DNA of 64,000 bases from Vibrio sp. S9_S30 (GCF_014694455.1 NZ_JAAUWT010000005.1:124001-188000), one strand, 5' to 3'. Positions 25,029 to 35,125 are shown, numbered from the stretch's first letter. A program made the numbers and translations. The notes: generated by a model not told the origin, from the letters alone.

Positions 25029-25679
25029 CTAATCTGCTTTAGGAAGGTAAGGCAATACTCTTGTGGTTTGCACTGGTAAAGTCAGACTTTCCCCTTTCTC
25101 GAGGTTGTTCAGCGCTAGGTATGCTCTGCCATTGGCTATCTCAACCGTTTTACCATTAGAAAGTTTAATTTCACTATTGAGGTTATTAGCAAACTCCAAC
25201 GTTACGCCCTCGACATCTGGAGTAAACCAGCTCGAAAACATGCCGCCTAAATCTTCCAACATAACTTGCATTTGAGGCAGCAACCTTTCAATGTCTTCGT
25301 ATTTTACTGACCCACTAAGCTGCTCTTTTGTCATGACAACCAAAGAAAAATCACATCGTTTGTCTTTTTCCGTACGAACAAAAACCAAAGGATTCGCGGA
25401 TTTTAAATTCTGATCGATGGGCACTTTTAATTCATAACCTGAGGTATCAAACTCTTCGTAATGCTCTTCTTTTTCCATCCACGCTTTTTCGAGTCGGCAA
25501 AGCTGTTTGGAATCAGCGTCGACAAAGAATAGACCAACTTTTACATCATCGTGCCCTTCACTCGCGTTACTCTTCATTTGAGAGTACAACTTCGAATAAG
25601 TAAACATGTATTCTTGTGCTTGAAGCGGCAATGCCAAACCTAATGAAACAGAGAAAGCAATTAGAGAAGTAATTTTCAT
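25029..25679 (-). CDS. DUF2987 family exported protein
   Basis: 216 residues with a clear signal peptide (cleavage after about 21, LPLQAQ). The body (YMFTYSKLYSQMKSNASEGHDDVKVGLFFVDADSKQLCRLEKAWMEKEEH) matches what I know as DUF2987 of vibrios and relatives. Two cysteines may form a periplasmic disulfide. Third gene of an operon: its ATG overlaps the bax stop (TAATG). Function unknown. Confidence 0.8.
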   Translation of the reverse strand: MKITSLIAFSVSLGLALPLQAQEYMFTYSKLYSQMKSNASEGHDDVKVGLFFVDADSKQLCRLEKAWMEKEEHYEEFDTSGYELKVPIDQNLKSANPLVFVRTEKDKRCDFSLVVMTKEQLSGSVKYEDIERLLPQMQVMLEDLGGMFSSWFTPDVEGVTLEFANNLNSEIKLSNGKTVEIANGRAYLALNNLEKGESLTLPVQTTRVLPYLPKAD

Positions 25680-26503
25680 TATTGAATTCCGAACTCAGAC
25701 CAATATTTATTGTTGTGGCGGATCATAGCTTGTAATTCATCAACATAGGCTTGACCACGCTCAGAATAGTGACTTAATCCTTGTATTAATGCGAGTGCTG
25801 CCTTCTCACTTTGCAGATCTTGTCCTGATTGTTCAAGTTGTGAACGAATGGTGCGAAGTTCCCTGTATGCTCGGTTGCGGTTTACGTTCATAAAGTAAGC
25901 GAAAACCGAATCCTGAACAGAACCAAATGTTGCCACCTCGTGGGTCGCATCATTATTTCGTCTTAGTGGCACAAGCCCACAACCTTTTCGATAGCACCAC
26001 TGGCCAAAAAAATTGTTCGCTTGAGTCGCGAAACGAGATGTTCCCCAAGCAGATTCATTGGCAGCTTGTGTTAACACAAGACTAGGAGGAAGGACATTAA
26101 CACGCAGCAACATCGAGTTAAGCCAATCTTCAGTCATGCCTTCTGAAGGAATGTCGTAGTGATAATCTTTTGCTAATTTTCTTGCTCGCTTCATATGGCT
26201 TGCTGTATTACGGAATGCACTCTCTTGATGTTTCATAGAAAGTAAAAACAAGCGTTCTTGCGACACACGATGGTTTTCTATCGCAATGGCAGAGTTCAAA
26301 AAACCAAAAAACGTCAACTTCCTTTCGTTCACATTGGTTATCGCGGCGAAATTGGGCTTTACTCCAACGGTTGGTAAACGCTTTGATACACGATTATCAG
26401 CTCTAACACTGGATTCGATTTTGGGATCTTTTTCCAAGAGTGGAATCAAAAACGCTGCGGCAAAAAAAGCAGCAGCGGCAAGTTTAAAAAGGAGTTTAAG
26501 CAT
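25679..26503 (-). CDS. bax: Bax-like glucosaminidase (peptidoglycan hydrolase)
   Basis: 274 residues from ATG 26503, the same length as E. coli Bax. An N-terminal hydrophobic segment (about 2-22) is a signal anchor; the glucosaminidase domain (about 120-270) carries the catalytic Glu in AANESAWGTSRFA and NNFFGQWCYRKGCG. It probably trims peptidoglycan glycan strands from the periplasmic face. The start lies inside the preceding gene (8-bp overlap), consistent with coupled translation. A longer frame to 26563 is rejected because it sits wholly in that gene. Confidence 0.88.
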   Translation of the reverse strand: MLKLLFKLAAAAFFAAAFLIPLLEKDPKIESSVRADNRVSKRLPTVGVKPNFAAITNVNERKLTFFGFLNSAIAIENHRVSQERLFLLSMKHQESAFRNTASHMKRARKLAKDYHYDIPSEGMTEDWLNSMLLRVNVLPPSLVLTQAANESAWGTSRFATQANNFFGQWCYRKGCGLVPLRRNNDATHEVATFGSVQDSVFAYFMNVNRNRAYRELRTIRSQLEQSGQDLQSEKAALALIQGLSHYSERGQAYVDELQAMIRHNNKYWSEFGIQ

Positions 26504-27299
26504 CAAACGTACCGGCGTTATCTGAACCTTGTTGAGGTTTAGCAGGAATGTCTGAAGCCACAATTTTAAGTTGAATCCCGAACATATTGCGATACAAAAT
26601 GCCTTTTACATGGAAGAAAAAAGGCACAACAAAAATCAGACCGATGCCGTAAAAAAGCACGGCAACAAAGAACATAAAGCCAACCACAAGATAAATGCCA
26701 AAGATTGGAAATAATTTTTTGTTTACGGCTCTAAAAGACAACAGCAAAGATTGCATCGGCGGAACGCGTTTCTCACAGATAAGCAAAATAGAGTGGCTAA
26801 ATGCAATCGTTAGATAAATAGAAAGAAACGGCAGCAACTGCCCGATAACGCCTTGCAACAGAAGGCTAAACATCGTTGCGAGAATGATAGGGACAGTGTA
26901 CTGGAGCCCTTTAGCCATATGGCGCCATTTAGTGCGTAAGCCAGCCGAGTGGCTCATCGCCATCAAACTGATCCCTGCATAAAGCGGCGCACTGATTAAC
27001 TCATAGCTAAAATTGGCAAAAAAAAGAGACTGAAATATTTGAGGATCAGCCTCTTGAGGATTGTGCACCAATGTGAGCAAAATGGTTGGATCACCCAGCT
27101 GCATTTTTAAGGCGATAAAGAAGATTACCGCTTGTATTGCAATCAAAGCGACAATCGCGGGCGAAAATGAAAAGAAGTTTTTCATTGTGTACTTCCAAGC
27201 TTCTTGAATCACTTCGCCTGGTTTAAGTTCGTATTGACCGGAAAGAGCCTGTTCGATACTCCCCCCTAAGTTGAAATCTTTTACTATTTCATTATTCAT
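26496..27299 (-). CDS. Multi-pass membrane protein of unknown function
   Basis: 267 residues with about six hydrophobic helices between 40 and 245 and a polar cytoplasmic N-terminus (GQYELKPGEVIQEAWKYTMKNFF). Similar proteins are called BPSS1780-like or DUF975-like membrane proteins; I cannot assign a function. GGAAG lies 6 bases before the ATG. First gene of the operon with bax and the DUF2987 gene, so an envelope role is plausible. Confidence 0.75.
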   Translation of the reverse strand: MNNEIVKDFNLGGSIEQALSGQYELKPGEVIQEAWKYTMKNFFSFSPAIVALIAIQAVIFFIALKMQLGDPTILLTLVHNPQEADPQIFQSLFFANFSYELISAPLYAGISLMAMSHSAGLRTKWRHMAKGLQYTVPIILATMFSLLLQGVIGQLLPFLSIYLTIAFSHSILLICEKRVPPMQSLLLSFRAVNKKLFPIFGIYLVVGFMFFVAVLFYGIGLIFVVPFFFHVKGILYRNMFGIQLKIVASDIPAKPQQGSDNAGTFDA

Positions 27300-27818
27300 A
27301 TGTACTTCCGGGTCAAAAGTGTGACCAAATAACGTCTTCAGTATTCATGTCACCCACTCGTTGGTGAGTGCTGAAACATACGCTGATTATACGTGGGAGT
27401 TGCACCGTCTTAAAAGCAAGATGACAACATCTATTTAATTTTAGAATCAATTGCCTAATAATTGCACATTCTTGTTCACTCTTTTATGCAGATTCCATAA
27501 AAACATGAAAGGTCCAGCGGTATTTGGCTGTGATTTCAAATAACGAGGTTCAGAAATTCACATGTCTGAAGACAGTGTTTTCTTTTCAGGTAGGGTATCG
27601 AGTGGACTATTGTATGAGGACGTGAATATGCTCTGAAAAACTGGATAAAAAGCGTACGAAGAACCGCAAAGTAAACAACGCATTTTATTACCGAAAAAAC
27701 TTGGTTTTTTTATAAGAAAATACTTTGAGAACACCCCAGAGAGGCATATGATGCGCTCCCTACTCCATCAACGTTCTGGGTGTGCCAGTACTGGCTTTTA
27801 ATAGGAGAAATACAGACA
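27300..27818. other. Divergent promoter region and long potA leader
   Basis: No credible gene. It separates the leftward bax operon from potA. The last 90 bp before potA can fold: ACACCCCAGA (27731-27740) pairs with TCTGGGTGT (27775-27783, one bulge), and GCCAGTACTGGC (27784-27795) is a perfect palindrome followed by TTTT immediately before the AGGAG ribosome site. Confidence 0.5.
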
Positions 27819-28931
27819 TTGAAAAAGCCAACTCATGTTGTTCAGTTAGCGTCCATTGAAAAAAGCTTCGATGGCAAAAAAGTCATAAATGGATTCAACT
27901 TAAACGTGAATCACGGTGAATTCCTGACCATTTTAGGTCCTTCTGGCTGTGGTAAAACAACGGTTTTAAGAATGATTGCGGGCTTTGAAACCTGCGATCA
28001 GGGAAGCATCCAAATTGATGGTGTGGACGTAACGGCAATACCCGCAGAACAACGGCACGTAAATACGGTATTTCAAAGTTATGCGCTGTTCCCCCACATG
28101 ACCGTGTTTGACAACGTTGCGTTTGGGCTACGTATGCAAAAAGTGCCAGTTTCGGATATCGAACCAAGAGTGACTGAGGCATTGAAAATGGTTCGCTTGG
28201 ATCATATGGCCACACGCAAACCGCATCAGCTTTCGGGTGGACAGCAGCAACGTATAGCGATGGCACGCGCTGTCGTCAATAAACCGAAAGTGCTTTTGTT
28301 AGACGAGTCCTTGTCTGCGTTAGATTACAAACTGCGTAAACAAATGCAGGTTGAGTTAAAACAGCTTCAGCGTCAATTAGGCATTACGTTTGTCTTTGTT
28401 ACGCATGATCAAGAAGAAGCGTTATCCATGTCTGATCGAATCATCGTGATGAAAGACGGAAAAATCGAACAAGACGGTTCGCCACGTGAGATATACGAAG
28501 AACCAAAAAACCTGTTCGTTGCTAAGTTTATTGGCGAAATCAACGTGTTTGATGCAGAAGTGATCGAACGCATCGATGACATACGAATTAAAGCGACGAT
28601 AGAAGGTGTGGAGTCGGTCATTTACTACGATCAGGTCGTGGCAACTGGCGACAAGCTCCAAGTGCTGCTTCGCCCTGAAGACTTAAGACTGGAAGAAATC
28701 AAAGAAAATGAATCGAAAGGCATTGTCGGGCACGTAATAGACCGAACCTACAAAGGGATGACACTGGATTCTGTTGTTGAACTAGAGTCCGGCATGCGTG
28801 TGATGGTGAGCGAGTTCTTTAATGAAGATGATCCAGATGTGGATCACTCATTGGGGCAAAAAGTCGCCGTAACTTGGGTTGAAAGCTGGGAAGTGGTACT
28901 GGCAGATGAACAAGAAACTGAATTGGCATAA
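27819..28931 (+). CDS. potA: Spermidine/putrescine ABC transporter ATPase PotA
   Basis: 370 residues starting at TTG 27819, behind AGGAGA with 10-base spacing; the upstream ATG at 27780 lies in a leader hairpin and adds residues absent from E. coli PotA. Walker [10 protein letters not shown], signature LSGGQQQR, Walker [14 protein letters not shown]-loop VTHDQEE and a C-terminal TOBE domain ([12 protein letters not shown]). It powers polyamine import with PotB/PotC. Overlaps potB by 26 bp. The rare start codon next to structured RNA suggests translational control. Confidence 0.96.
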   Translation: MKKPTHVVQLASIEKSFDGKKVINGFNLNVNHGEFLTILGPSGCGKTTVLRMIAGFETCDQGSIQIDGVDVTAIPAEQRHVNTVFQSYALFPHMTVFDNVAFGLRMQKVPVSDIEPRVTEALKMVRLDHMATRKPHQLSGGQQQRIAMARAVVNKPKVLLLDESLSALDYKLRKQMQVELKQLQRQLGITFVFVTHDQEEALSMSDRIIVMKDGKIEQDGSPREIYEEPKNLFVAKFIGEINVFDAEVIERIDDIRIKATIEGVESVIYYDQVVATGDKLQVLLRPEDLRLEEIKENESKGIVGHVIDRTYKGMTLDSVVELESGMRVMVSEFFNEDDPDVDHSLGQKVAVTWVESWEVVLADEQETELA

Positions 28932-29781
28932 CGCTCTAAATTTACAAAATGTGATCATCGGTCTGATTGTAGGATGGCTGGCCATTTTTGTGCTGATTCC
29001 AAATGTCATGATTATTGGAACCAGCTTTTTAACGCGTGATGAAGTCAACCTTATCGAGATGACCTTCACACTGGAAAATTACGCCCGCTTGGCGGATCCA
29101 CTTTACCTAAAGGTATTATGGCATTCGTTCTACATGGCGATTGTTGCGACACTACTGTGTTTAGTGATTGGCTACCCGTTTGCGTACATCGTGGCAAAAA
29201 TGCCCGAGAAATGGCGTCCATTTATGCTGTTTCTAGTCATTGTGCCATTTTGGACCAATTCATTGATTCGCACATACGGTTTGAAAATTGTGCTAGGTAC
29301 ACAGGGGATCTTAAATAACAGCTTGTTAGCGCTGGACATTATCGATAAGCCCATTCGTATTATGTACACCGAATCTGCGGTGATGATTGGTTTGGTATAC
29401 ATCCTACTGCCCTTTATGATTTTGCCTTTGTATTCCGCGATCGAAAAGCTGGATGATACCTATTTAGAAGCAGCGCGAGATCTTGGCGCGAACAAGTTAC
29501 AAACGTTGTTAAAAGTCGTATTGCCCTTGACCATGCCGGGCATCATTGGTGGCTGCTTATTGGTCCTGCTTCCTGCATTAGGGATGTTTTACATATCTGA
29601 CTTACTCGGCGGGGCGAAGAACCTTCTGATCGGAAACGTCATCAAGAGCCAGGTACTCAATGCGCGTGATTGGCCATTTGGTGCTGCCACCAGTATCGCG
29701 TTAACCGTCGCCATGGCGATAATGCTGTATGCCTACTATAGGGCGGGGAAACTCTTGAATAAGAAAGTGGAGCTAAGCTGA
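28906..29781 (+). CDS. potB: Polyamine ABC transporter permease PotB
   Basis: 291 residues from ATG 28906, inside the end of potA. Six membrane helices and the EAA loop [27 protein letters not shown] that docks on PotA. Similar along its length to E. coli PotB ([33 protein letters not shown]). Its TGA overlaps the potC ATG (TGATG). Confidence 0.96.
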   Translation: MNKKLNWHNALNLQNVIIGLIVGWLAIFVLIPNVMIIGTSFLTRDEVNLIEMTFTLENYARLADPLYLKVLWHSFYMAIVATLLCLVIGYPFAYIVAKMPEKWRPFMLFLVIVPFWTNSLIRTYGLKIVLGTQGILNNSLLALDIIDKPIRIMYTESAVMIGLVYILLPFMILPLYSAIEKLDDTYLEAARDLGANKLQTLLKVVLPLTMPGIIGGCLLVLLPALGMFYISDLLGGAKNLLIGNVIKSQVLNARDWPFGAATSIALTVAMAIMLYAYYRAGKLLNKKVELS

Positions 29782-30551
29782 TGGGCAAGTCGATTAAGTT
29801 TAGCTTTATGACCTTGGTGTATGCGTTTTTGTATTTACCAATCATTGTGTTGATCGTTAACTCCTTCAATGCCAGTAAGTTTGGTATGAAATGGGGTGGC
29901 TTCACCACAAAATGGTACGAAGCGCTAGTGAACAACGACAGCTTGATGCAAGCAGCTTGGCACTCGCTGAACGTTGCCGTATTCAGCGCAACGGCAGCCA
30001 CAATGATTGGAAGCCTCACGGCCGTTGCCCTATTCCGTTACCGCTTTAAAGGAAAAGGGATGGTGAATGGGTTGCTGTTCATTGTAATGATGTCGCCAGA
30101 CATTGTGATGGCGATTTCATTGCTGGCACTGTTTTTAGTCATTGGTGTGCAATTGGGTTTCTTAACCCTATTTTTTGCGCACATCACTTTTTGTTTGCCA
30201 TTTGTGGTTGTTACCGTGTATTCACGTTTGAATGGCTTTGATGTAAAAATGCTCGAAGCGGCGAAAGATCTCGGCGCAAGCGAATGGGTGATCCTAAAGC
30301 AAATCATCCTACCTCTGGCGAAACCAGCGGTCGCGGCAGGCTGGTTACTGAGCTTTACCTTGTCTTTGGATGACGTCATCATCAGCTCATTCGTCACTGG
30401 TCCAACGTACGAAATCCTACCATTGAAGATTTACTCAATGGTGAAGGTCGGCATCTCGCCAGAAGTCAATGCTCTGGCAACGTTGATGTTGGTGGTCTCT
30501 CTTGTGCTGGTTGTGATTTCACAATTGCTCGCAAGAGAAAAAGTGAAATAA
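29781..30551 (+). CDS. potC: Polyamine ABC transporter permease PotC
   Basis: 256 residues, six membrane helices, EAA loop LEAAKDLGASEWVILKQIILPLAKPAV and the conserved SLDDVIISSFVTGP. Forms the membrane channel with PotB. One hairpin pair follows before the first potD, so binding-protein expression may be set separately. Confidence 0.96.
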   Translation: MGKSIKFSFMTLVYAFLYLPIIVLIVNSFNASKFGMKWGGFTTKWYEALVNNDSLMQAAWHSLNVAVFSATAATMIGSLTAVALFRYRFKGKGMVNGLLFIVMMSPDIVMAISLLALFLVIGVQLGFLTLFFAHITFCLPFVVVTVYSRLNGFDVKMLEAAKDLGASEWVILKQIILPLAKPAVAAGWLLSFTLSLDDVIISSFVTGPTYEILPLKIYSMVKVGISPEVNALATLMLVVSLVLVVISQLLAREKVK

Positions 30552-30585
30552 ATTGAGGTGAAAACACCTCGGTTTAAACATTCGG

Positions 30586-30608
30586 CAGCGCAGAATAAGA
30601 CTGCGCTG
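30586..30608 (+). terminator. Hairpin between potC and the first potD
   Basis: CAGCGCAG/CTGCGCTG is a perfect 8-bp stem with loop AATAAGA, followed by TCTTCTTATT. A second small hairpin, GAGGTG/CACCTC, lies at 30555-30570. Probable attenuator or mRNA-processing structure. Confidence 0.5.
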
Positions 30609-30642
30609 TCTTCTTATTCCGTTTAGTTTGGAGCTAACGTTA

Positions 30643-31677
30643 ATGAAAAAATGGGCTACTTTTTTAGCTGGTAGTGCATGTGCGCTTTCTTTACTGACTC
30701 AATCAGTGCAAGCGGACGAAAATAAAGAATTGGTATTCATGAATTGGGGGCCCTACATTTCCAGCGACCTCTTAAAGCAGTTTACCGATGAAACTGGCAT
30801 CAAGGTGATTTATTCGACCTACGAATCGAATGAGACCTTGTATGCCAAGCTGAAAACTCACAACAAAGGTTATGACCTAGTGGTTCCGTCGACGTACTTT
30901 ATATCCAAAATGCGCGACGAAGGTATGTTACAGAAAATTGATAAATCTAAGTTAACCAACTTCAACAAACTGGATACTAATTACCTAGACAAACCTTACG
31001 ATCCAAACAACGAATACTCGATTCCTCATGTAATAGGAATTACGGGGTTAGCGGTGAATACCGATATGTATGATGCAAGCCAGTTCACTAGTTGGAGCGA
31101 CCTATGGAATTCCGATCTTAAAGGTCAGTTGATGCTGATGGATGACACCCGTGAAGTGTTCCATATCGCACTACGCAAACTGGGTTATTCCGGTAATACC
31201 ACCGATGAAAAGCAAATTGACGAAGCGTATGCAGAATTGCAAAAACTGATGCCAAATGTGCTTGTATTCAACTCCGATAACCCAGCCGCACCTTACCTTT
31301 CTGGCGAGGTTGGCGTAGGAATGCTCTGGAATGGGTCTGCTGCTGCGGCGCAGGCTGAAGGCTTACCGTTGGAGCTTGTCTTCCCGAAAGAAGGGGGGAT
31401 TGGCTGGGTGGATAACTTTGCTATATCTTCCGGTGCAGCAAATGTCGATGCCGCTCATAAGATGATCGACTTCCTGCTTCGTCCTGAAATCGCAGAGCGA
31501 ATCTCGAAGAACGCTGGCTATTTGACGGCGGTAAAAGAGTCTAACGAAAAATTTAAAGATGTGTCGCCACTCTTCCCTTCTCAAGAGGATTTAAACCGAG
31601 TGGAATGGCAAGCTGCGGTTGGCGATAAAACCGTGAAGTACGAAGAGTACTTTATGAAGCTAAAAGCGGGTTTATAA
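30643..31677 (+). CDS. potD2: Polyamine-binding protein PotD, divergent paralog (potD2 position)
   Basis: 344 residues with a signal peptide (cleavage near 24, VQADE); an upstream ATG at 30628 is in poor context. Binding-site residues of the PotD family are kept: NWGPY, STYFIS, DDTREVF, LWNGSA, GWVDN, AGYLT, EWQ. It departs from E. coli PotD where the conserved IWGATG is VIGITG, and FWMDSLAIP is GWVDNFAIS. In V. cholerae the copy in this position is PotD2, which is not the main spermidine-binding protein. Ligand preference here is unknown. Confidence 0.92.
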   Translation: MKKWATFLAGSACALSLLTQSVQADENKELVFMNWGPYISSDLLKQFTDETGIKVIYSTYESNETLYAKLKTHNKGYDLVVPSTYFISKMRDEGMLQKIDKSKLTNFNKLDTNYLDKPYDPNNEYSIPHVIGITGLAVNTDMYDASQFTSWSDLWNSDLKGQLMLMDDTREVFHIALRKLGYSGNTTDEKQIDEAYAELQKLMPNVLVFNSDNPAAPYLSGEVGVGMLWNGSAAAAQAEGLPLELVFPKEGGIGWVDNFAISSGAANVDAAHKMIDFLLRPEIAERISKNAGYLTAVKESNEKFKDVSPLFPSQEDLNRVEWQAAVGDKTVKYEEYFMKLKAGL

Positions 31678-31697
31678 CCTATCATTTAAACGATCTT

Positions 31698-31723
31698 AAA
31701 GGGCAATGTCGGTTGCCCTTTTT
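31698..31723 (+). terminator. Terminator between the potD paralogs
   Basis: AAAGGGCAA/TTGCCCTTT is a perfect 9-bp stem with a TGTCGG loop followed by TTTC. It splits the two binding-protein genes; the 172-bp gap leaves room for a separate promoter for the second. Confidence 0.75.
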
Positions 31724-31849
31724 CTTTTCCATTTTTCATAAACTGGAGTACAATTCTGCCACCTAATTGTGAGAGATTGGGCGCAGAAGTAGAAAGGTAG
31801 CCTACACCATGTGCTATAACGCTCTCCCACTAACAGATAAAGGGAAACA

Positions 31850-32893
31850 ATGAAAAATTACTCTAAACTGTTTGCTGGTCTAATCAGTGCTGCATCCATC
31901 ATTTCTTTTAACGCTTATGCTGCAGACAAAGAACTGTACTTTTACAATTGGTCAGAATACATTCCGAGTGGTGTTCTAGAAGACTTTACCAAAGAAACGG
32001 GCATCAAAGTTATCTATTCAACCTACGAGTCTAACGAGAGCATGTACGCGAAGTTAAAGACTCAGGGTTCTGGTTACGATTTGGTTGTGCCTTCAACGTA
32101 TTTTGTGTCGAAAATGCGTAAAGAGAAGATGTTGCAAAAAATCGATAAGCAGAAGCTTTCTCACTTCGCAGATCTCGATCCTAATTATCTAAATAAATCG
32201 TTTGATCCAAACAACGACTATTCCATCCCTTACATTTGGGGGGCAACTGGTATTGGTGTCAACTCCGACATGTTAGATAAGTCGAAGATCAGCAGCTGGA
32301 ATGATTTTTGGGATCCCAAATGGGAAGGTCAGCTGATGATGATGGACGACTCTCGCGAAGTCTTTCACATTGCGTTAACTAAGCTGGGTTACTCCGCGAA
32401 CACCACCAACCCTGATGAAATCAAAGCGGCATATGAAGAGTTGAAAAAGCTGATGCCAAATGTGCTGGTGTTCAACTCAGACTTCCCTGCCAATCCTTAT
32501 TTAGCAGGTGAAACGTCTTTAGGCATGCTGTGGAACGGTTCAGCTTACTCAGCCCGTCAAGAAGGTGCAGCCATTGATATCGTTTGGCCAGCAAAAGGCA
32601 CTATCTTTTGGATGGACAGCTTAGCGATTCCATCTGGTGCGAAGAATATCGACGCTGCACATAAGATGATCAATTTCCTTCTTCGTCCCGAGAACGCTGC
32701 AAAAATTGCCGTTGAAATTGGTTACCCTACGCCTGTCAAAACAGCTTATCCGCTGTTGCCTAAAGAATTTGCAAATGACCCGAGTATTTTCCCACCTCAG
32801 GAGGTGATGGAAAAAGGGGAATGGCAAGATGAAGTAGGCGAAGCAAGCACACTCTATGAAGAGTACTTCCAAAAGCTCAAAGTCAATATGTAA
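31850..32893 (+). CDS. potD1: Spermidine/norspermidine-binding protein PotD1
   Basis: 347 residues with signal peptide (cleavage near 24, YAADKE). It keeps all E. coli PotD signatures: FYNWSEY, STYFVSKMR, SIPYIWGATGIGVN, DDSREVF, GMLWNGSA, FWMDSLAIPSGA, IGYPTP and GEWQDEVG. The V. cholerae protein in this position imports norspermidine and spermidine and affects biofilm formation. AAAGGGAAACA precedes the ATG. It is followed by a strong bidirectional terminator. Confidence 0.95.
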   Translation: MKNYSKLFAGLISAASIISFNAYAADKELYFYNWSEYIPSGVLEDFTKETGIKVIYSTYESNESMYAKLKTQGSGYDLVVPSTYFVSKMRKEKMLQKIDKQKLSHFADLDPNYLNKSFDPNNDYSIPYIWGATGIGVNSDMLDKSKISSWNDFWDPKWEGQLMMMDDSREVFHIALTKLGYSANTTNPDEIKAAYEELKKLMPNVLVFNSDFPANPYLAGETSLGMLWNGSAYSARQEGAAIDIVWPAKGTIFWMDSLAIPSGAKNIDAAHKMINFLLRPENAAKIAVEIGYPTPVKTAYPLLPKEFANDPSIFPPQEVMEKGEWQDEVGEASTLYEEYFQKLKVNM

Positions 32894-32908
32894 GATTTGT
32901 TCAATAAG

Positions 32909-32933
32909 AAAGCGGGCGTTGTCCCGCTTTTTT
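32909..32933. terminator. Bidirectional terminator between potD1 and cobB
   Basis: AAAGCGGG/CCCGCTTT with loop CGTTGT, followed by TTT on the plus strand and by a T-rich tail on the minus strand, between convergent genes. Confidence 0.8.
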
Positions 32934-32986
32934 GTGGCTTGTTGAATGGGGTTATTCTTCAAATATCACGCGGTTTTGAATAAAAA

Positions 32987-33724
32987 CTACGCTTGCGCTC
33001 TTATTGCATCGGGTGCACTCAGTAATTCCTCGACCAACTTGGGTACTTCAATGCTTGCTTTACCGTAGCGTTTTTCTTCGAACTCACTTTCTACCGCGCT
33101 TGGCTCTAAGTTAATTTCGATAGTATGTGCGCCATGCATCCTCGCATCATGCACAAACCCAGCGGCAGGATACACCACGCCAGAAGTCCCAATAGAAATA
33201 AATAAGTCCGCTTCTTCTATGGCGGCGTAGATCTCGCCCATTTTTAATGGCATTTCACCAAACCAAACAATATGAGGGCGCACTTGGGAAGGGATTTGGC
33301 AGCAATGGCATAGATCACCTGTCAAAATGTCATCTGAGCAATCCACAACTTGGTTTGATTCGCTACAGCGTGCTTTAAGTAACTCCCCGTGCATGTGAAT
33401 AATGTTTTGTGTACCCCCGCGCTCATGGAGATTATCGATATTTTGAGTGATCACGGTGACTTTCCCATCGAGGCGCTTTTCAAGCTTTCCAAGTGCTTGA
33501 TGTGCTGCGTTTGGCACAATGGATGGATCTTGCAGCTTTCTACGTCTTTGATTATAAAAATCCTGCACGAGCTCAGGATCACGTTGAAAGCCTTCTGGTG
33601 TTGCAACGTCTTCTATTTTATGGTTTTCCCACAAACCATCTTGCGCTCGAAACGTTTGAATGCCCGACTCAGCGGATATTCCTGCTCCAGTGAGAATAAC
33701 AATGTTTCTATAAGGGAAGTTCAT
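32987..33724 (-). CDS. cobB: NAD-dependent protein deacylase, sirtuin CobB
   Basis: 245 residues from ATG 33724 (a GTG at 33733 is an alternative). Removes acetyl and succinyl groups from lysines using NAD+. Motifs: [32 protein letters not shown], catalytic His in IHMHGELL, zinc cysteines in KARC and CHCC, and [11 protein letters not shown]. The Tyr and Arg of FYNQRRR that recognise succinyl-lysine are present. Stands alone between convergent pot genes and the ammonium transporter. Confidence 0.96.
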   Translation of the reverse strand: MNFPYRNIVILTGAGISAESGIQTFRAQDGLWENHKIEDVATPEGFQRDPELVQDFYNQRRRKLQDPSIVPNAAHQALGKLEKRLDGKVTVITQNIDNLHERGGTQNIIHMHGELLKARCSESNQVVDCSDDILTGDLCHCCQIPSQVRPHIVWFGEMPLKMGEIYAAIEEADLFISIGTSGVVYPAAGFVHDARMHGAHTIEINLEPSAVESEFEEKRYGKASIEVPKLVEELLSAPDAIRAQA

Positions 33725-33810
33725 ACGACTCACATCCTTGCAATGATATACCTTTACCTTAGCATTAAAGACACAGTGGTAAAAAGGGTATAGCGCTAGA
33801 CCATAGTCGT

Positions 33811-33836
33811 AAAAAGAGCGACCTAAGTCGCCCTTC
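33811..33836 (-). terminator. Terminator of the ammonium transporter gene
   Basis: On the minus strand AGGGCGAC/GTCGCTCT with a TTAG loop is followed by TTTT, about 70 bp past the stop. Confidence 0.75.
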
Positions 33837-33904
33837 TAAAGATTGATATCGTAATATCGTGAACTGATTATTAGGAGTCGGTGAACACAGGAGTGCAGTG
33901 AATC

Positions 33905-35125
33905 CTAGTCTTCGCTGGTGGAGCTGATCTTATGGATCGCCAGATCCGCACCATTGAATTCGTCTTCTTCAGATAACCTGAGTCCAGTAATCAGGTTTAA
34001 CATGCCATAAACAGCCGTAGCCCCCACGACAGCGACAATGATTCCAATAAGGGTGCCCAGTACTTGAACGGTGACACTTACTCCCCCTAGGCCCCCCAGT
34101 GAATTTTGACCAAATATACCTGCGGCAATGCCTCCCCATGCGCCACACACCCCGTGCAGAGGCCACACACCCAACACATCGTCTATCTTGGTTTTGTTTT
34201 GTAAATAGGTGAACAAATAAACAAATACCGCACCAGCGACGCCGCCTGTGATAAGCGCACCAATCGGATGCATAAGATCAGACCCAGCACAAACCGCCAC
34301 CAGCCCCGCTAAAGGACCATTGTGAATGAAGCCAGGATCGTTTCGACCCGCAACAAGCGCAGTAAGAATACCGCCCGTCATCGCCATTAAAGAGTTCATT
34401 GCCACTAACCCACTAATGCCATTTAGGGTTTGAGCCGACATCACGTTAAACCCAAACCACCCCACACAAAGGATCCACGCCCCTAACGCCAAAAATGGAA
34501 TGTTTGATGGCGCAAAGTTTGTGTGTTTTCCAGCACGCACACGACCTTTACGCATACCCAGGAAAATAACCGCGATTAATGCAATCCAACCCCCCACACC
34601 GTGAACAACGACGGATCCAGCAAAGTCATGGAATGCGGCGCCAAACGAAGCTTCAAACCAATCTTGCAAGCCGTAGTTTCCATTCCATATGATCCCTTCA
34701 AAGAAGGGATAGACCAGCCCCACGGTAAAGAAAGTAGCGATAAGAACAGGGTAGAAACGCGCACGCTCGGCTATACCGCCAGACACGATAGCGGGTATTG
34801 CCGCTGCAAATGTCAGTAAGAAAAAGAATTTAACCAGTTCGTATCCGTTACCTGCCGACAGTGTTTCTGCATCGGCAAAGAAATTCGCGCCGTAAGCCAC
34901 CCAATACCCAATGAAAAAATACGCGATGGCGGATACGCCAAAATCAGCGAGAATTTTCACTAATGCATTGACTTGGTTCTTCTTACGCACAGTCCCTACT
35001 TCAAGAAATGCGAAGCCTGCATGCATGAGAAACACCATGATGGCACCAAGTAGAAGAAACAAGGTATCTGAACTTTGAGTGAGTGTGTGAACGGCTCCTT
35101 GCACATTCGCAACGGATTGACTCAT
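33905..35125 (-). CDS. amt: Ammonium transporter, Amt family
   Basis: 406 residues with eleven membrane helices. The twin pore histidines are seen in SVVVHGVGGW and PLHGVCGAWGG; GAWILCVGWFGFN and the family signature DFAGSVVVH are present. It has the topology of Amt channels without a cleaved signal peptide, starting MSQSVANVQG. AAGGAG lies 9 bases before ATG. No glnK/PII gene is adjacent, unlike the usual amtB-glnK pair, so nitrogen control of this copy may differ. Confidence 0.94.
   Translation of the reverse strand: MSQSVANVQGAVHTLTQSSDTLFLLLGAIMVFLMHAGFAFLEVGTVRKKNQVNALVKILADFGVSAIAYFFIGYWVAYGANFFADAETLSAGNGYELVKFFFLLTFAAAIPAIVSGGIAERARFYPVLIATFFTVGLVYPFFEGIIWNGNYGLQDWFEASFGAAFHDFAGSVVVHGVGGWIALIAVIFLGMRKGRVRAGKHTNFAPSNIPFLALGAWILCVGWFGFNVMSAQTLNGISGLVAMNSLMAMTGGILTALVAGRNDPGFIHNGPLAGLVAVCAGSDLMHPIGALITGGVAGAVFVYLFTYLQNKTKIDDVLGVWPLHGVCGAWGGIAAGIFGQNSLGGLGGVSVTVQVLGTLIGIIVAVVGATAVYGMLNLITGLRLSEEDEFNGADLAIHKISSTSED

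Noticed and set aside
26504..26563. Longer Bax start at 26563
   Set aside because: It lies entirely in the preceding gene and ATG 26503 gives the E. coli Bax length.
27780..27818. ATG start for potA at 27780
   Set aside because: The start sits within the leader hairpins and lacks a ribosome site; TTG at 27819 has AGGAGA and matches E. coli PotA.
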